Shown here in pieces: positions 36,185 to 49,894 of a stretch of 64,000 bases of DNA. The first letter of the stretch is position 1; each line of letters starts with the position of its first letter. Source of the DNA: Papaver somniferum (Eukaryota > Streptophyta > Magnoliopsida > Ranunculales > Papaveraceae); the NCBI RefSeq assembly GCF_003573695.1, contig NC_039358.1, positions 96,844,117 to 96,908,116 of the forward strand, written 5' to 3'. The position numbers and the translations under genes are program-made. The notes below the pieces were generated by a model. It did no database searches. It was given only the letters and a program-made list of their open reading frames with translations, and was not told the origin of the DNA.

Positions 36185-36401
36185 TGAAAAAGCGGGGGTC
36201 TAACAACACCACCCAATATTTCGCTTAGCAATTTGTATGGACAAACTCCAATATACTTTTTATAAGAATCAACTAGACAGTTAGACTCAATCAATAAAAA
36301 CATATATCAAAGAGTTTATATCACAATCTCTCGATTTGATCTTTACTCAAGCAAATGGAAATCTGCGAGTCTTTATCAAAGAGAGATAACTTGGAGGGTA
36401 C
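36185..36401 (-). mobile_element. 5' LTR of the middle C element, left part
   Basis: First 217 bp seen on the plus strand, from TGAAAAAGCGGGGGTC to GGTAC. The LTR is broken by the solo B LTR and resumes at 39863. Without the insertion it is about 2.33 kb, close to the 2,307 bp of the 3' LTR. Confidence 0.92.
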
Positions 36402-39400
36402 CGTAGATGGAGAAAGATGATTTGCTGGTTTTACGGAATTGAAGAGTTGACCGTGTGGAGACTCCTTGAACCGAGCGAAATTTTAAATCTCACACAGATG
36501 CACTGCAAAAAGGGAGCTTTAATTTCGAGAGATCAATCTGTGAGACCCCGGCCTAAACCAAGAACAATGGCCGTTCCAAAGTCAATTCGGTCACAAGAGA
36601 GGATGGGTTGATCTGTAGGAGGGAAGCTGAGAAATGTGTGAGATCAATGGTGATCTGAGATTGTAGGTGTGTTGTGAGTTCAACGTAAGAACGCTCTGAA
36701 TGATTGAATTTCGCTCAATTGAGAGTGATTGCTCAGACGATGAGTTCGTGTAGACGAAAGATTGTCTGTATGAACTTGCCGAGAAATTCCTTGTTTAGAC
36801 GAATGTTCGAGTATTTGAATCTTGTCCTTTCAATCAGGATTCAGAGACATTTTATAATGCCGGAGTTGAAAACACCATGATCCCATGAAGTGTGACAGTT
36901 GCTGGAATCAGAGAGTGGGGAAGTGGGAAATCGTGTTAAAACCAGTTGCTCATCGTGAGGAGACTTGGTTAATTTTCCACCCACTACTTTGCCGACTCTT
37001 CCAACTGATTGCACGACTTTATCACATTCTCATCGTGGGTGAACACACGTGCCGTAGACCGCCAGACCAAAACCATAGTTAATATCCCCCCATGTGACAC
37101 GATTGATATATCGTGATTGTGGAGTCAGTTGCTGACTTTATGGGACGATGAGTCCATGTATTGCTGAGTTGAACATGATTTGCAAATGTTCTGAGACTCG
37201 TGAATTAAATATGTCTGCTGAGACGAGGTATTATTATGTTGACTACCTAAAACGAGCAAGCTGTGTTGCTGAGTTATTGAATATTGATAGTTGAACCAAT
37301 ATTCTTGAATCTGAGCAAATATTGCTGGTTCGAGCAAATATTGCTAATTCAAGCAAATGCCGCTCATTTGATGAATTGTTGGTAGCAGGACCAAATAAAA
37401 TATTAATTTAAGATACTGATTGCTGGGTCGAGTAAAATAAATAAAAATTTTGATCATATAATTAACATAAAATTATCAGAGTATTTGAATCTGCTCAGAA
37501 TCATGTTTCTGCGGAGCTCTGAATTCAAAACCCTAATTTTACCGAAATGATAATTTTTGCAAATCAACCGCAGAACGAAGCAGGGACCGGCTACATGGGA
37601 TGATGACTCCGCCTTGTAACGCCCAGATGCTCGAATGAGCAAAATACCAAAGTCTCTTGAGGACCAATTGGTGAAAGAATGATTAAATGCTGGTTTAATC
37701 ATTTATTAAAATAATGCTCGTGTGAGCGACAGATAATAAAACCTAGCCATGAAAAGATGAGGGACCGACCAAGAGGTCATGGGACCGTCTCTTGGTGGCC
37801 GTGGGACCAAATGATTGTCGTTTGAGCAAACCCCCAATTGTTTGGAAAGAGTTTGAACCTAATATGAGCAATTGAGCAAATTAGGTTAAAATCATTAAAA
37901 CGTGTGGGACCGGCTGTTTGCAAGCCTTAGGGTCACCCTTGATCGGTCAAGGGGATGTGACCTTATCACCATAGTGTCTATGTATCAGTCCTGAGAGTTT
38001 CAATATTTTCCGACGCGCGTTTGAGCAACATTTTGAGAAAATATGCAGAATCCAGGGTTTTGCTGAAACTAGGAAAAATACATAAGATGATGAAAAATAA
38101 TTAATAAAATAGGGAATTGCAAGGTGTGGGACCGGCCACGGCTAGGGCATGGCCGGCCGGCTGACAGTCACGGTCCCACACACTTTTCCCAGTTTTATGT
38201 ATTTTCTCTGAATTGAGGGAAATTCCATGAAACTGGAGAGTTTTATGAAATTAAGGAACTTCCATGAGATGAGAGAAATAAAATAATAATAAAATAGGGA
38301 ATGATGGAGTGTGGGACCGGAAATGGCCAAGGCATGGCCGGCCGGCCAACGGGCACGGTCCCAAGGCACTCTTCCCAATTTTATGTAATTTTCATGATTT
38401 TAGGGAATTTCCATAAAATCAAAGAGTTTTGTTGAAACCAAGGTATTTTGTTGAAATCAGGGAGTTTTCATGGAATGAGGAAAACAAAACAAATAATAAT
38501 AATAAAATAATAGGCGTGTGAGACCGGCTAGGGCATGACCGGCCGGTTAGGGCCCGGTCCCACACGTTTTCTTAATTTTATAATATTTTTCATGGTTTTA
38601 GGGAAAATTCATGAAATCAGGGAATTTTCATGGTTTTAGGGAAAATTCATGAAATCAGGGAATTTTCATGGTTTGAGAGAAATAATAAAATAATGGGGAC
38701 GTGAGGTGCGCGACCGGCCATGGCTAGGGCATGGCCGACCAGTTGGTGCTCGGTCCCGTGACACCTTTCCCTAATTTTATTATTTTCTTGACATAAAGAA
38801 ATATCATGAGATTAGAGAATTTCCTTGAATCGAAGGAGATTTGCTCGAACGAGAGAATTTTCATGAGATCAGGAAAAATAATAAAATATGATAAAAATAT
38901 AAAATTGGGCGTGGGACTGGGCACGGCATGACTGGTCGACTGGTGAGCCCAGTCCATGGCGCCTTTGCTAATATTTTATTATTATTATTTTTCCTTCCTA
39001 TTTTGCATAGGTTCATCGTTCATTCGTATTTTTGAAATGCTCGTTTGCGCATTCAAATGCTGGTCTGTGCATTATTGCTAAGTACACTTGCACCATTTTA
39101 GTCAGGGCTTATTCGATGCTCAGATGCCTGTTTCGTTGAATATTTATCACTAACCCGTGGAATTCTGCTGGGAAGAACCACGAATTGAAGTGACGAAATA
39201 TAATGAAGAATCGTAGAATATTGCTGGATATTCAGGCGATTAGAGATAATTAACTTATGGATTTATACTAGCAGGGCTTCCTATCTAGGAGCATTAATTA
39301 TCTGAGAGTTTAGAAATATGAACTTGGTGGAGTATCATATTTCTCCTATATAGTCAGGGAAAACCTGGTTGCATCCTGAAGACGTTGTCTCTCTATGCTA

Positions 39401-39857
39401 GCAGGCATGCTGTCTAGGAGCCGCCCAATATTTCGATTCTATATAGAAATAATTACTGAAATTGCTCAGTATTCATGAAATGTGCCGTGGTCTCAGCTGG
39501 GAGACTACACATCTACAGATACTCTGAGAGACAACCTTCTCAGTCATAGGTTTTATGGCATGAGCTTTCATGCTTTATTGAGAGACATGAGCCTCAATTC
39601 TCATCCAATTGCCGGATCCGGAGCATAAATAATTACTGAAATTGCTCAGTATTTATGAGATTTGTTGTGGCCTCAGCTGGGAGACTACACATCTACATAT
39701 ACTCTGAGAGACATCCTTCTCAGTCAAAGGTTTTATGGCATGAGCTTTTATGCTTTATTGAGAGACATGAATCTCAATACTCATCCAATTGACGGATCCG
39801 GAGTATAAATATTTAGGGTTTTACAATTTTACCCTTGTCAAAAATCCACCATCTACA
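36402..39857 (-). mobile_element. Solo family B LTR with target duplication GGTAC
   Basis: 3,456 bp, reverse. Ends are CGTAGATGG at the left (one change from TGTAGATGG) and CCATCTACA at the right. GGTAC flanks it at 36397-36401 and 39858-39862. The unbroken target reads CTTGGACGGTACCAAAG in other C LTRs. Inside are five palindromic GC-rich units (about 38,130-38,950), a 19-bp AT-rich array near 37,268-37,368 and a doubled segment of about 180 bp at 39,448-39,810. It shows the full extent of a B LTR independently of any gag. Confidence 0.95.
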
Positions 39858-41979
39858 GGTACCAAAGACCAATATCCAAGGATCAATCAATATCAATCAA
39901 CAACCAAAGGTTGGATTTCCAATTGATGATCTTTAACGCACAACCTGTATTATTTCAATTATATAAAAAAATGTAATGCGGAAAAGAAATAACACATACA
40001 CCAGAAGTTTTGTTAACGAGGAAACCGCAAATGCAAAAAAACCCCGGGACCTAGTCCAGATTGAATACACACTGTATTAAGCCGCTACAGACACTAGCCT
40101 ACTACAAGCTAACTTCAGACTGGACTATAGTTGAACCCCAATCAGTCTACCACTAATTCAAGGTACAGTTGTACTCCTACGCCTCTGATCCCTGCAGGAT
40201 ACTGCACACTTGATTCCCTTAGCTGATCTCACCCACAACTAAGAGTTGCTGCAACCCAAAATCGCAGACTTGATAATAAACAAATTTGTCTCACACAGAA
40301 AAATCTATCAAAGGATAAATCTGTATCCCATAGAAAAACCCTAGGTTTTGTTCCGTCTTAAGATATAAAATCAAGGTGAACAGGAACCAATTAATAATCC
40401 GATCTTATGTTCCCGAAGAACAACCTAGATTAATCAATCACCTCTCAACAATCCTTCTTGACTACACAAGCGATTTGTAGAGGAATCACAAACAGTGAGA
40501 CGAAGATGTTTGTGACTTCTTTATCTTGCCTATCGGAGAACTCTCACGATCTCAAGCCAATCAATAGATTATACTCGTACGATAGAAGATGCAAGATCAG
40601 ATCACACAATTACGATAAAAGTAGTATCGGTCTGGCTTCACAATCCCAATGAAGTCTTTAAGTCGTTAACCTGGTTTTAGAGAAGAAAACCAAAGGTTAA
40701 AGGAGAATCGACTCTAGCGAGCACACTAGTATCACATAGACGTGTGGGGATTAGTTTTGCACAATGCTAGATGTCTCCTTTATATAGCCTTCAAATTAGG
40801 GTTTTGCCTTAGTTACAAAGCAATCCATATTCACCGTTAGATGAAAACCTGATTTAGATTCAAGCTAATATTTCTCAACCGTTAGATCGAAAACTTAGCT
40901 TGTCACACACACTTGGGTAGACGTTTACTGGGTTTCTGAAAACCGTGCCCAAACGTGTACGTGTATGTTGGTTCAACATAGTAACCCAAAAGGTTAACCA
41001 TATGAGCAATTCATATTAACCTAGTTCTTCTTCACCATAACTAGTTCAATTGAATCAAATGAACTAGTTAGAGAGTTGTTCAATTGCTATGAGATCTTAT
41101 GTAACTACACAAGACACAATTGAAACAAAGATGATTCGATTCTAAGAATCGGCTCATGAACTTTATAGCCACGGTTTGCATAAAGCATTCCTTAGTAATT
41201 TAAGTTTCACGTTCAGAGCACATTTTTAGATCATAACCACTTAAGCTCACAAACAAGTTCGCGGACTAAAGGCAACCGGCAGAGTTTTCCAAACTCAGTA
41301 GAAAATCTCGGCAAAGAGACTTCCGCCAGTTCGCGGACTAGGTTCGCAAACTGAGTTAGCGGACTTGGCAAATCCAATTCCTCCGGTTTCTCTCAATCAA
41401 CAAAGTTCGAAAACTACGGATTAAGGAATACGTGGTTATGTAATCTAAACTCTCATTACAATCATTGAGACATTCTCAGAGGACGTTATATAGCCGTTCT
41501 TCACAGACCGTTTCACGTCAGAGCAATTCTCAAAATAATTGAAACTTTTCATGACTTTCGTCACTAGGTGAAGATAAACTTGATCAAAGAGAAACGCTTT
41601 ACCAACACACGATTTCGAGAAAAATATAAGTAGTGAATACTCAGCTCGAAATGTCAAATGTGTATGATCCAGTCTACATAGCATACGACTTTTTGTCTCA
41701 TAAGAAATAGGAGATAGAATAGATAGACTTTTGAGTGATAGATAAGTTCAAGTCTCGAAATACCTTTTTGTTGATGAAGTTCCATGGTTCCTTGAGTAGA
41801 TCTTCGTCGTTGTATGATGAATCTCCATGAAGTCCTTGAGCTCAACTACACTTTTCTATCCTAGTCCGAGACTTAGCTATAATAGACTAGAAATTAAGAC
41901 TCATAGTTTTGATCACTAACATTGAAAAGCATGCTTGATATAACAACACATGCGAGGTCGACCGAGCTATGCTCTAACA
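39858..41979 (-). mobile_element. 5' LTR of the middle C element, right part
   Basis: Resumes at the second GGTAC and ends at GCTCTAACA (41979). Target duplication AAGTC follows at 41980. TTCGCGGACT repeats lie at 41258-41367, where the 3' LTR has fewer. Confidence 0.92.
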
Positions 41980-43379
41980 AAGTCTTTAAGTCGTTAACCT
42001 GGTTTTAGAGAAGAAAACCAATGGTTAAAGGAGAATCGACTCTAGCGAGCGCACTAGTATCACACAGACGTGTGGGAATTAGTTTTGCCAAATGCTAAAT
42101 GTCTCTTTTATATAGCCTTCAAATCAGGTGTTTTGTCTTAGTTACAAAGCAATCCGTATTCACCGTTAGATGAAAACCTGATTTAGATTCAGGCTAATAT
42201 TTCTCAACCGTTAGATCGAAAACTTAGCTTGTCACACACACTTGGGTAGACGTTTACTGGGTTTGTGAAAACCATGCCCAAACATGTACGTATATGTTGC
42301 TTCAACATAGTAACCCAAAGGTTAACCATATGTGTATTTCATATTAACCTAGTTCTTCTTCACCATAACTAGTTCAATTGACTCAAATGAACTAGTTAGA
42401 GAGTTGTTCAATTGCTATGAGATCTTATGTAACTACACAAGACACAATTGAAACAAAGATGATTCGATTCGATATCGACTCATGAACTTTATAGCCACGG
42501 TTTGCATAAAGCATTCCTTAGTAATTTAAGTTTCATGTTCAGAGCACATTTTTAGATCATAACCACTTAAGGTCACAAACAATTTCGCAGACTTAAGGCA
42601 ACCGGCAGAGTTTTCCAGACTCAACAGAAAATCTCGGCAAAGAGACTTCCGCCAGTTCGCGGACTAGGTTCGCGGACCGAGTTCACGGACTAAACACGCA
42701 AACGAGTTTTTGGAAAATCCCAGCAGAAATTCTCGGCCAGAGAACTTCCGTCAGTTCGCGGACTTGGCTAAGCCAATTCCTCCGGTTTCTCTCAATCAAC
42801 AAAGTTCGAAAACTTCGGATTAAGGAATACAAGGTTATGTAATCTAAACTCTCATTCCAATCACTGAAACATTCTTAGAGGACGTTATATAGCCGTTATT
42901 CACAGACCGTTTCACGTCAAAGCAATTCTCAATGTAATTGAAACTTTTCATGACTTTTCGTCACTAGGTGAAGATAAACTTGTTCAAAGCGAAACGCTTT
43001 ACCAGCACACGATTTCGAGAAAAAGATAAGTAATGAATACTCAGCTCGAAATGTTAAATGTGTATGATCCAATCTATATAGCATGCGACTTTTTGTCTCA
43101 TAAGAAGTAGGAGATAGAATAGATAGACTTTTGAGTGATAGATAAGTTCAAGTCTCCACATACCTTTTTGTTGATGAAGTTCCACAGTTCCTTGAGTAGA
43201 TCTTCGTCGTTGTATGATGAATCGCCATGAAGTCCTTGAGCTCAACTACACTTTTCTATCATAGTCCGAGACTTAGATATAATAGACTAGAAATCAAGAC
43301 TCATAGTTTTGGTCACTAACATTGACAAACATGCTTGATATAGAAACGCATGCGAGGTCGACCGAGCTATGCTCTAACA
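41980..43379 (-). mobile_element. Outer solo family C LTR, right part
   Basis: Begins with the second AAGTC and continues the LTR broken at 30390, ending GCTCTAACA at 43379. It has the longest TTCGCGGAC array of the three C copies (42580-42762). Confidence 0.9.
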
Positions 43380-45710
43380 CAACTAATTTTCACATCAACT
43401 TTAATGGCAACAAGAGCTTTGCCGGGCTAATTGACTATCTTATTCAGTTGAACTAGATCCAATATCTGCACCTATGGAATGAAAACACGAGATATAAATT
43501 CTCTAATGCACTTGAGATATATTGGGTGAAACGTAATATATATTATGTCTAAAGTACTTGAGTTGAATCCCACTTTTATTACGTAATACGGCCACACCAC
43601 TTATTAAAAATCTCAAGACCCAAATATGTAACTCATAGTTGTTTTTCTTCCACTAGCTTAAGGAGTTTAAACTAGTTGTTGAATTATTTCCTTATAATGT
43701 GACTACGAGGATTGGATCATCGAGCGCAACACTGCTCAAAAAAAAATTTTGTTTTCAAGATAAAAACAAAGACGTCACAAAATCTCTATATGTACCGAGA
43801 GATAATCACACCTTGTTAAATTCCAGAGAAACATATCATGTGAAACCTGACTGTGATGATAATGTAATTGATTGCATCTTTTATAGTCACTAATGTATTT
43901 GGAAGGAAACATACTTTAGAGAGACTAATGAGTCAATTTAGTGAAATATAAATCACCATATTATTAGTTTGGATTATTGAATCCATATTGACTCCGACGA
44001 TGAAATGTTGGAAATTGACTCATACAGACTTTGACATAACCATAAAGGCACTTTGGTTGTGACATGATGTTTCATTTTGAAAGGAATCATAAGTACATCA
44101 CTATGTTTGAGTGGGAGAGACAATGGGAGAAATATTGACAGAATGCGAAGTGACGACATATCTCTCAATAAGTGTTTTCTAAAGTACTAGATGCACAAAC
44201 CCCCTTCCTATTATGCTTTTAGGAAAGAAAGCATATCACTCATTTTTATAAAGTCTTTATTAAAACAGGATCGCGACCATCCTAAGATGCAAATGGTAAA
44301 ATTTACATATTACAAAGAAAACAAGGTGAAATTCAGGAAAAATATTCATGCAGAGTGCGGACATTAAAGTGACTTATGGCTCTGGTGAATGTTTTGACAT
44401 TTTGGACTAATTATAGTTCCCAAGAAATTTGCGTTTGGAAAACTACTAGCACATATTTTACATGTAAGAGCTCACCACCCCTTGTAAATGCTAGCGAGTG
44501 TACATCAAAAGGACTTGATGGTTATTGCATGTTTAATAGGATCAATGCAAAGTATCCTATACCCCAAGGTCTCGCAAAGGCTATCATCAAAGGTCACAGA
44601 TGGTGCCTAAGGCATGGTTATGCGTACAAACCTACCTTTAACTGCTTGGGGAATATGCAATATTGACGCATCTTTACTTAATTCGTTTTAGAACCCAATA
44701 TTAGTCAACCTTTTATGCGTACCACTTGGTAACTAGATTTAAGCCTGACATTCGTGTTCTTACGCATTTTTGGTTGCATTATATATGTGCCATTACGAAT
44801 CCACATCGTACTATGGTGGGTCTTCAAAACTGTTAAGTAGTTATGTTGGAAATGAGTTCCCAACAATTATCCGCATTTTAAAAACCTTTGGCAGGAGATC
44901 TCTTACCGTTAGATTTGTGGGTTGTCATTTTAATGAGACAGTCTTCCCGTCGTTAGGGGGAGATAAGAAAAAGTATATTCTAAGGGAACGACAGGAGTTG
45001 TCGTAGTGTGTTCTCACTTTGTCTCATATTGATTCTTGTACTCCACAAATGTAAATGTGAAGTGACAAAGAACAATCGATTTTCAGAATGTACATTGATG
45101 TCACTAAAGTGATGAGATCACACATACCATCTACAAACCTACCTGCAAGGTAACAAATCCTCAATAAAGGATATACACCATAGACTAAGGTGTTGCAAAT
45201 ACACTCAGTGGAAGGGTGGTTGAGGTCGTGGCTCCATAAAGGAAGTTGGAGAGACCACTTGGTTCGATCAATCCTCGCCTAGAAAGGAATTAGGTGAGTA
45301 AGACACAACTTATTTATATCATCAGAAATCATCTCATAAGATTGTCTCTGAATATGTCCATGAATCAAACTGGAGGACGCTCCAAAGTTTTAAATGATTC
45401 TAGAGAACAATGAAATCCTGACGGATTATGAGAATGCATATGAGTCAATGGAATGATCATGCATGCACAATGATGATATAATCCATAAATAGTAGCTCCA
45501 GAAGTAGAGCACAATGAGATCGAACCATGCTTTATTTTGATTAATTTCAAATAAATAGCATATTTGGCCTACGCAATCCAGGCAGAACTTAGTTCTTTGA
45601 CAAATATACGGGTATTTGGTGTGGTAGTGCTAACTAACCTAGTGTAAAGCATGTGGGACATATGTGTTTATTTGTCACAAAGTGTGGTGAGAAGAATGAG
45701 GTTTTAAAGT
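43380..45710 (+). pseudogene. pol: Dead Ty1/copia pol (integrase to reverse transcriptase start)
   Basis: Many frames with stops and shifts, but recognisable pieces run in the right order. GLAKAIIK near 44560 is in the late integrase part. PTIIRILKTFGRRSLTVRF and the FVGCHFNETVFPSLGGDKK block, near 44860-44970, mark the end of integrase in plant copia elements. YAIQAELSSLTNIRVFGVVV at 45570-45629 marks the beginning of the reverse transcriptase domain. The rest of reverse transcriptase and RNase H is missing, cut by the A LTR at 45711. 43380-43950 is less clear. This is not a C or D sequence and is the oldest layer here; copia origin is secure, lineage is not. Confidence 0.7.
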
Positions 45711-48700
45711 TGTTGATGGTGGATTTTAGTTCAGGGCTAAAATTGTAAAAAAAATAGATTTAGTGTGCCGACATCCTGCAAAGGGTAAAGCCGTGATGAG
45801 TACCTATGCACTTCATTTATTTTAAGAAATTCAATAAATACATAAAATTCACCCAGAATGGTGCATATAGCAACAATCCTGAATATTCTGTGAATTTTTA
45901 GCATTATTGATTAATGCATGATTAGCCCAGTATTTCATGTGTTGTTCCTAGCCGAACTCTCATTACTAGCATGACATGACGACTGAGTGTTCACTCTCAG
46001 CGGATTAGCATGAATCTCCATGCCAATATTGAGACATGCATGGAATACCCACACAGGCTACACGACCCCCTGACAGAGAGAGTCTCGCATCGACGCGCTT
46101 TGGTTAGCCCGATCGAGCATGCTTAATTTCCTTAAGAGAAATCTAGACTGTCCAAATCAGTCTCAGAAACGATCGCGTCCACACAAGTTGGTCACGCAAT
46201 TTAACAATCCTAGCCAAACCCTGGAAAGAGTAGGCGAGCATTGTGATGACCACCGGCGGGCCCACTTATGCCCTAGCCGGTCGAACATCACACGAACTCC
46301 TCCCAACACGTCAAACGCCAGCCCTAAAATAGGGTGGTTGCGCTGCTTTGGAAGAAGCTCGACGAGCTTAGACTTCTCAAGGCAGTCTTAAAGTCATCAC
46401 GACCGTCCAACTTCACCAGCCTGGTTGGACGGCTTTGATCATCCCACGATTGATAAGTGAAGCGCTAATGCACGCATTAGCGGGCCCACTCCTCACCCAC
46501 CTGATCGGTTTTCTCACGACCTAGCGCTAGAGCAATTAACGCTTGCTCGAAGTGAGGCTGGCATGATGCTTAAAGGGTCGTGGGAACTCCACTAGCGTCT
46601 TAAGTCGATCACAGCCATCCAACTTCGCCTGCATATTTGGATGGCTTAGATCGCGCCTAGGGCCATCGAACAAGTACACATATGTTCACCGTCGGCCCAA
46701 CATGGCCCCCACATGGACGGTCTCCCCAAAGAAGAAGCATATCCTGCCAAACCGTTTGGCCGAAGTCATGCGTGCGTGACTGCTTAAAAACCCTAATTAG
46801 GGTTTGCGGCATTGCATAACTGCCGCAGTTTGATCACGACCATCCATCTTCGCCAGCTTGGATGGAGGGTGTAGATATAGATTAAGGAGGTCCAGAGAGT
46901 ATCAACATGATCACCATGGGCCCAGCTATACGTGTAACTAATCGTCCTAGGCCAACCATGGCCGAGCGCCTCGAAACGCACGCCCAAAAGTGGCATGTCG
47001 CGCAGCTTCCAAATCCTTTGCGGCAATGGATTTCTGCCGCAAACCGATCTCAACCACTCACCTTTGCCGGTCAAATTGAGTGGCCTAGATCGTACCTTCG
47101 TGATACGAAACATCATGGACCTATACGCCGACAGGCCGTCTACACGCATACCTGGTCGGTCCCAACAAAAATAGCGTCCATGCTTGAATTCGATCGAGCA
47201 AAAGAGTGATGCTTGCGCACCTCTTAAAAACCCTAAAATTCCATCAACGGTCGCAAATGAGAGTCGCAAACCATCTCGTCCGTCCAACTTTGCTAGCTTG
47301 ATTGGACAACCTAGGTTAAAAGCTAGACGACCAATAAAGCATCCCGATGATCACCGTCCACCACTCTTCCACAGGGAGTGACCGACTAAAGCATGGCTCG
47401 CCCAAGCAGCCTCCAAACAATCACTCGAAGATGGTTGGACGTGATGCTATTTTAAGGCGCTTGATCCGCGACTTATTCGGTCAAGCTTTAAAACAATGAT
47501 GCTTCATACATATTGATTGTATTCGATGCATTACATGCATAGATTATACACGATATTTCATGAATATCGATTTCCTAAATAACTCAGTTATTTAACCTAG
47601 CATCGTATGCTACTTCCTGTGGGTCCCACGATCCACTCATTCGAGACATCAAGCATGTCACAAACTGGGGGATACTTACTGAGGTATTAGTCTGGCGGTT
47701 TACAGCGTGCAACGCGCCATTACAAGAACGTGTCAGGGAAAGATGGACGGTTAACAGTGATAAGGAAAGTGGGCAAAGACGTGATCGTGTAACACTTCTA
47801 CACGACCCCACTACTCCATCACTTCACTTCCTCCACTTCCTATGAGATGAGGGTTGCGCTCAATGACTTGTATAAATAGGTTCCTCAACCTATTTCCAAA
47901 AACACAAGAGACAAGCACAGAAAAACCAAGTGTTGTCATAGTATCCAGAAAACACCAGAGCTGACAGCTTACATTGCGTAAGCCAGTTCAAAATTCTGAT
48001 ACAAGTGGTGCAAGTGTAATTAGCAGATAATGCACAGACCAGCATTTGGAATGCACGAACGAGCATTTCAAAAATACAAACGAGCGAGGAACCTATGCAA
48101 AATAGGAAAGGAAAATAATAATAATAATAAAATATTAAGCAAAAGTGCCAGGGGACTAGGCTCACCAGCCGTCCAGTCATGTCGTGACTAGTCCTGCGCG
48201 CAATTTTATATTTTACCATATTTTTACTATTTTCAGAATCTCATGAAAATCCTCTCGTTCGAGCAAATTTCCTTTATTTCAAAGAAATTATCTAAATCAC
48301 ATGATTTTATTATTTCTCGGGACCGAGCACCAGCCGACCATATCTTGGCCGTGGCCGGTCCCACACCTCACGTCTCCATTATTTTGTTATTTCTCTCAAA
48401 TTATGAAAATTCCTTGATTTTATGAATTTTCCCTAAAATCATGAAAATTACCTAATTTCATGTATTTTTATCTAAATCACATGATTTTACCAAAAAATAA
48501 TAAAATTAAGGAAAGGTGTCGCGGGACTGCCGGCCGGACGTTCATGCCTTGGTCGTGGCCGGTCCCACACCTCACGTCCCATTATTTTATTATTCTTCTC
48601 AAATTATGAAAATTCCTTGATTTTATGAATTTTCCCTAAAATTACCTAATTTCATGTATTTTCTCTAAAATCATGGAAAATATTAAAAAAATTAGGAAAA

Positions 48701-49837
48701 CTTGTGGGACAGGGCTCTAGCCGGCTGGCCATGCCCTAGCCGGGCCCACACGCCCATTATTTTATTATTATTTGGTGTTTGGTTTCTTGATTTCATTAAA
48801 ACTCCCTGATTTCAACAAAATATCTTGGTTTTCAACAAATCCCTTTGATTTTATGAAAAATTATCTAAAATCATCAAAATTACATAAAATTGGGAAGAGT
48901 GCCTTGGGGCACGCGCCTATTGGACGACCGACCATGCCACAGCCATTGCCGGTCCCACACTCCCATTCTCTATTTTATATTTTAATTTATGTCTCTCATC
49001 TCATGGAAGTTCCCTAATTTCGCCAAACTCTCCAGTTTCATGGAATTTCCCTTAAATCAGAGAAAAATACATAAAATCACATAAAACTGGGAAAAGCATG
49101 TGGGACCACGTGTCAGCCGGCCGGCCATGCCCTAGCGTGGCCGGTCCCACACCTTGTGATTCCTTGTTTATTTATTATTTTCATCATCTCATGTATTTTT
49201 GCCGGTTTCAGCAAAACCATGGATTTTGCATATTTTCTCCAAATGTTGCTCAAACGTGCATCAGAAAATATCAAAATTCTCAGGACTGAAGCACAGACAC
49301 TATGGTGACACGGGCACATCCTCTTGCCCGACCAAGGGTGACCCTGAGGCTTGCAAACAACTGATCCCGCATGTTTTAATGATTTTAACCTAATTTGCTC
49401 ATTTGCTCATATTAGGTTCGAACTTTTTCCAAACAATTGACTCTGGAACGAGCAATTTCTCATCAAAGTTCATACAAACAATCTTTCGTCTACACGAACT
49501 CACAGAAATTAATCTCAATTGATCAAAATTCAATCATTCAGAGCATTTTCACGCTGAATTCACAACACACCTACAATCTCAGATCACCATTGATCTCACG
49601 CATTTCTCAGCTTCCCTCCTACAGATCAACCCATCCTCTCTTGTGACCGAATTGACTCTGGAACGACCATTGTTCTTGGTTTAGGCCGGGGTCTTATAGG
49701 TTGATCTCTCGAACTTAAAGCACTCCCTTCTTGTAATGCATCTGTGTGAGGTTCAACATTTTGCTCAGTTTAAGGAGTCTCCACACGGTCGACTCTTCAA
49801 TTCCGTAAAAACCAGCAAATCATTTTCCCCATTCACA
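45711..49837 (+). mobile_element. Chimeric LTR: family A then family B
   Basis: 45711-48005 follows family A (1878-4174) from TGTTGATGG to CTGATACAAG. From 48006, TGGTGCAAGTG follows family B (56476 onward) to the end CCATTCACA at 49837. The switch falls at a CAAG/CAAGTG overlap. About 1 kb of B sequence is missing at about 49437, where TTGACTCTGGAACGA joins two distant parts. It ends at a B primer-binding site and so serves as the 5' LTR of a B element. The 3' LTR at 55860 is pure B. Confidence 0.85.
47871..47878 (+). promoter_or_regulatory. TATA box in the A part of the chimeric LTR
   Basis: TATAAATA in the same context as at 4040. The B promoter region expected near the 3' end (TATAAAAT at 58929 in the sister LTR) is in the deleted part, so this A box may be the only promoter of the chimera. 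Confidence 0.5.
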
Positions 49838-49840
49838 GAT

Positions 49841-49857
49841 TGGCGACCACAGTGGGA
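49841..49857 (+). other. Primer-binding site of B element 1
   Basis: TGGCGACCACAGTGGGA starts three bases after the LTR. It resembles the TGGCGCCCACCGTGGGG type used by Tat-lineage Ty3/gypsy elements. The priming tRNA was not identified. Confidence 0.7.
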
Positions 49858-49894
49858 GATTAATCTCTCGGTTGAAATCTCAAGCTTTCACAAT

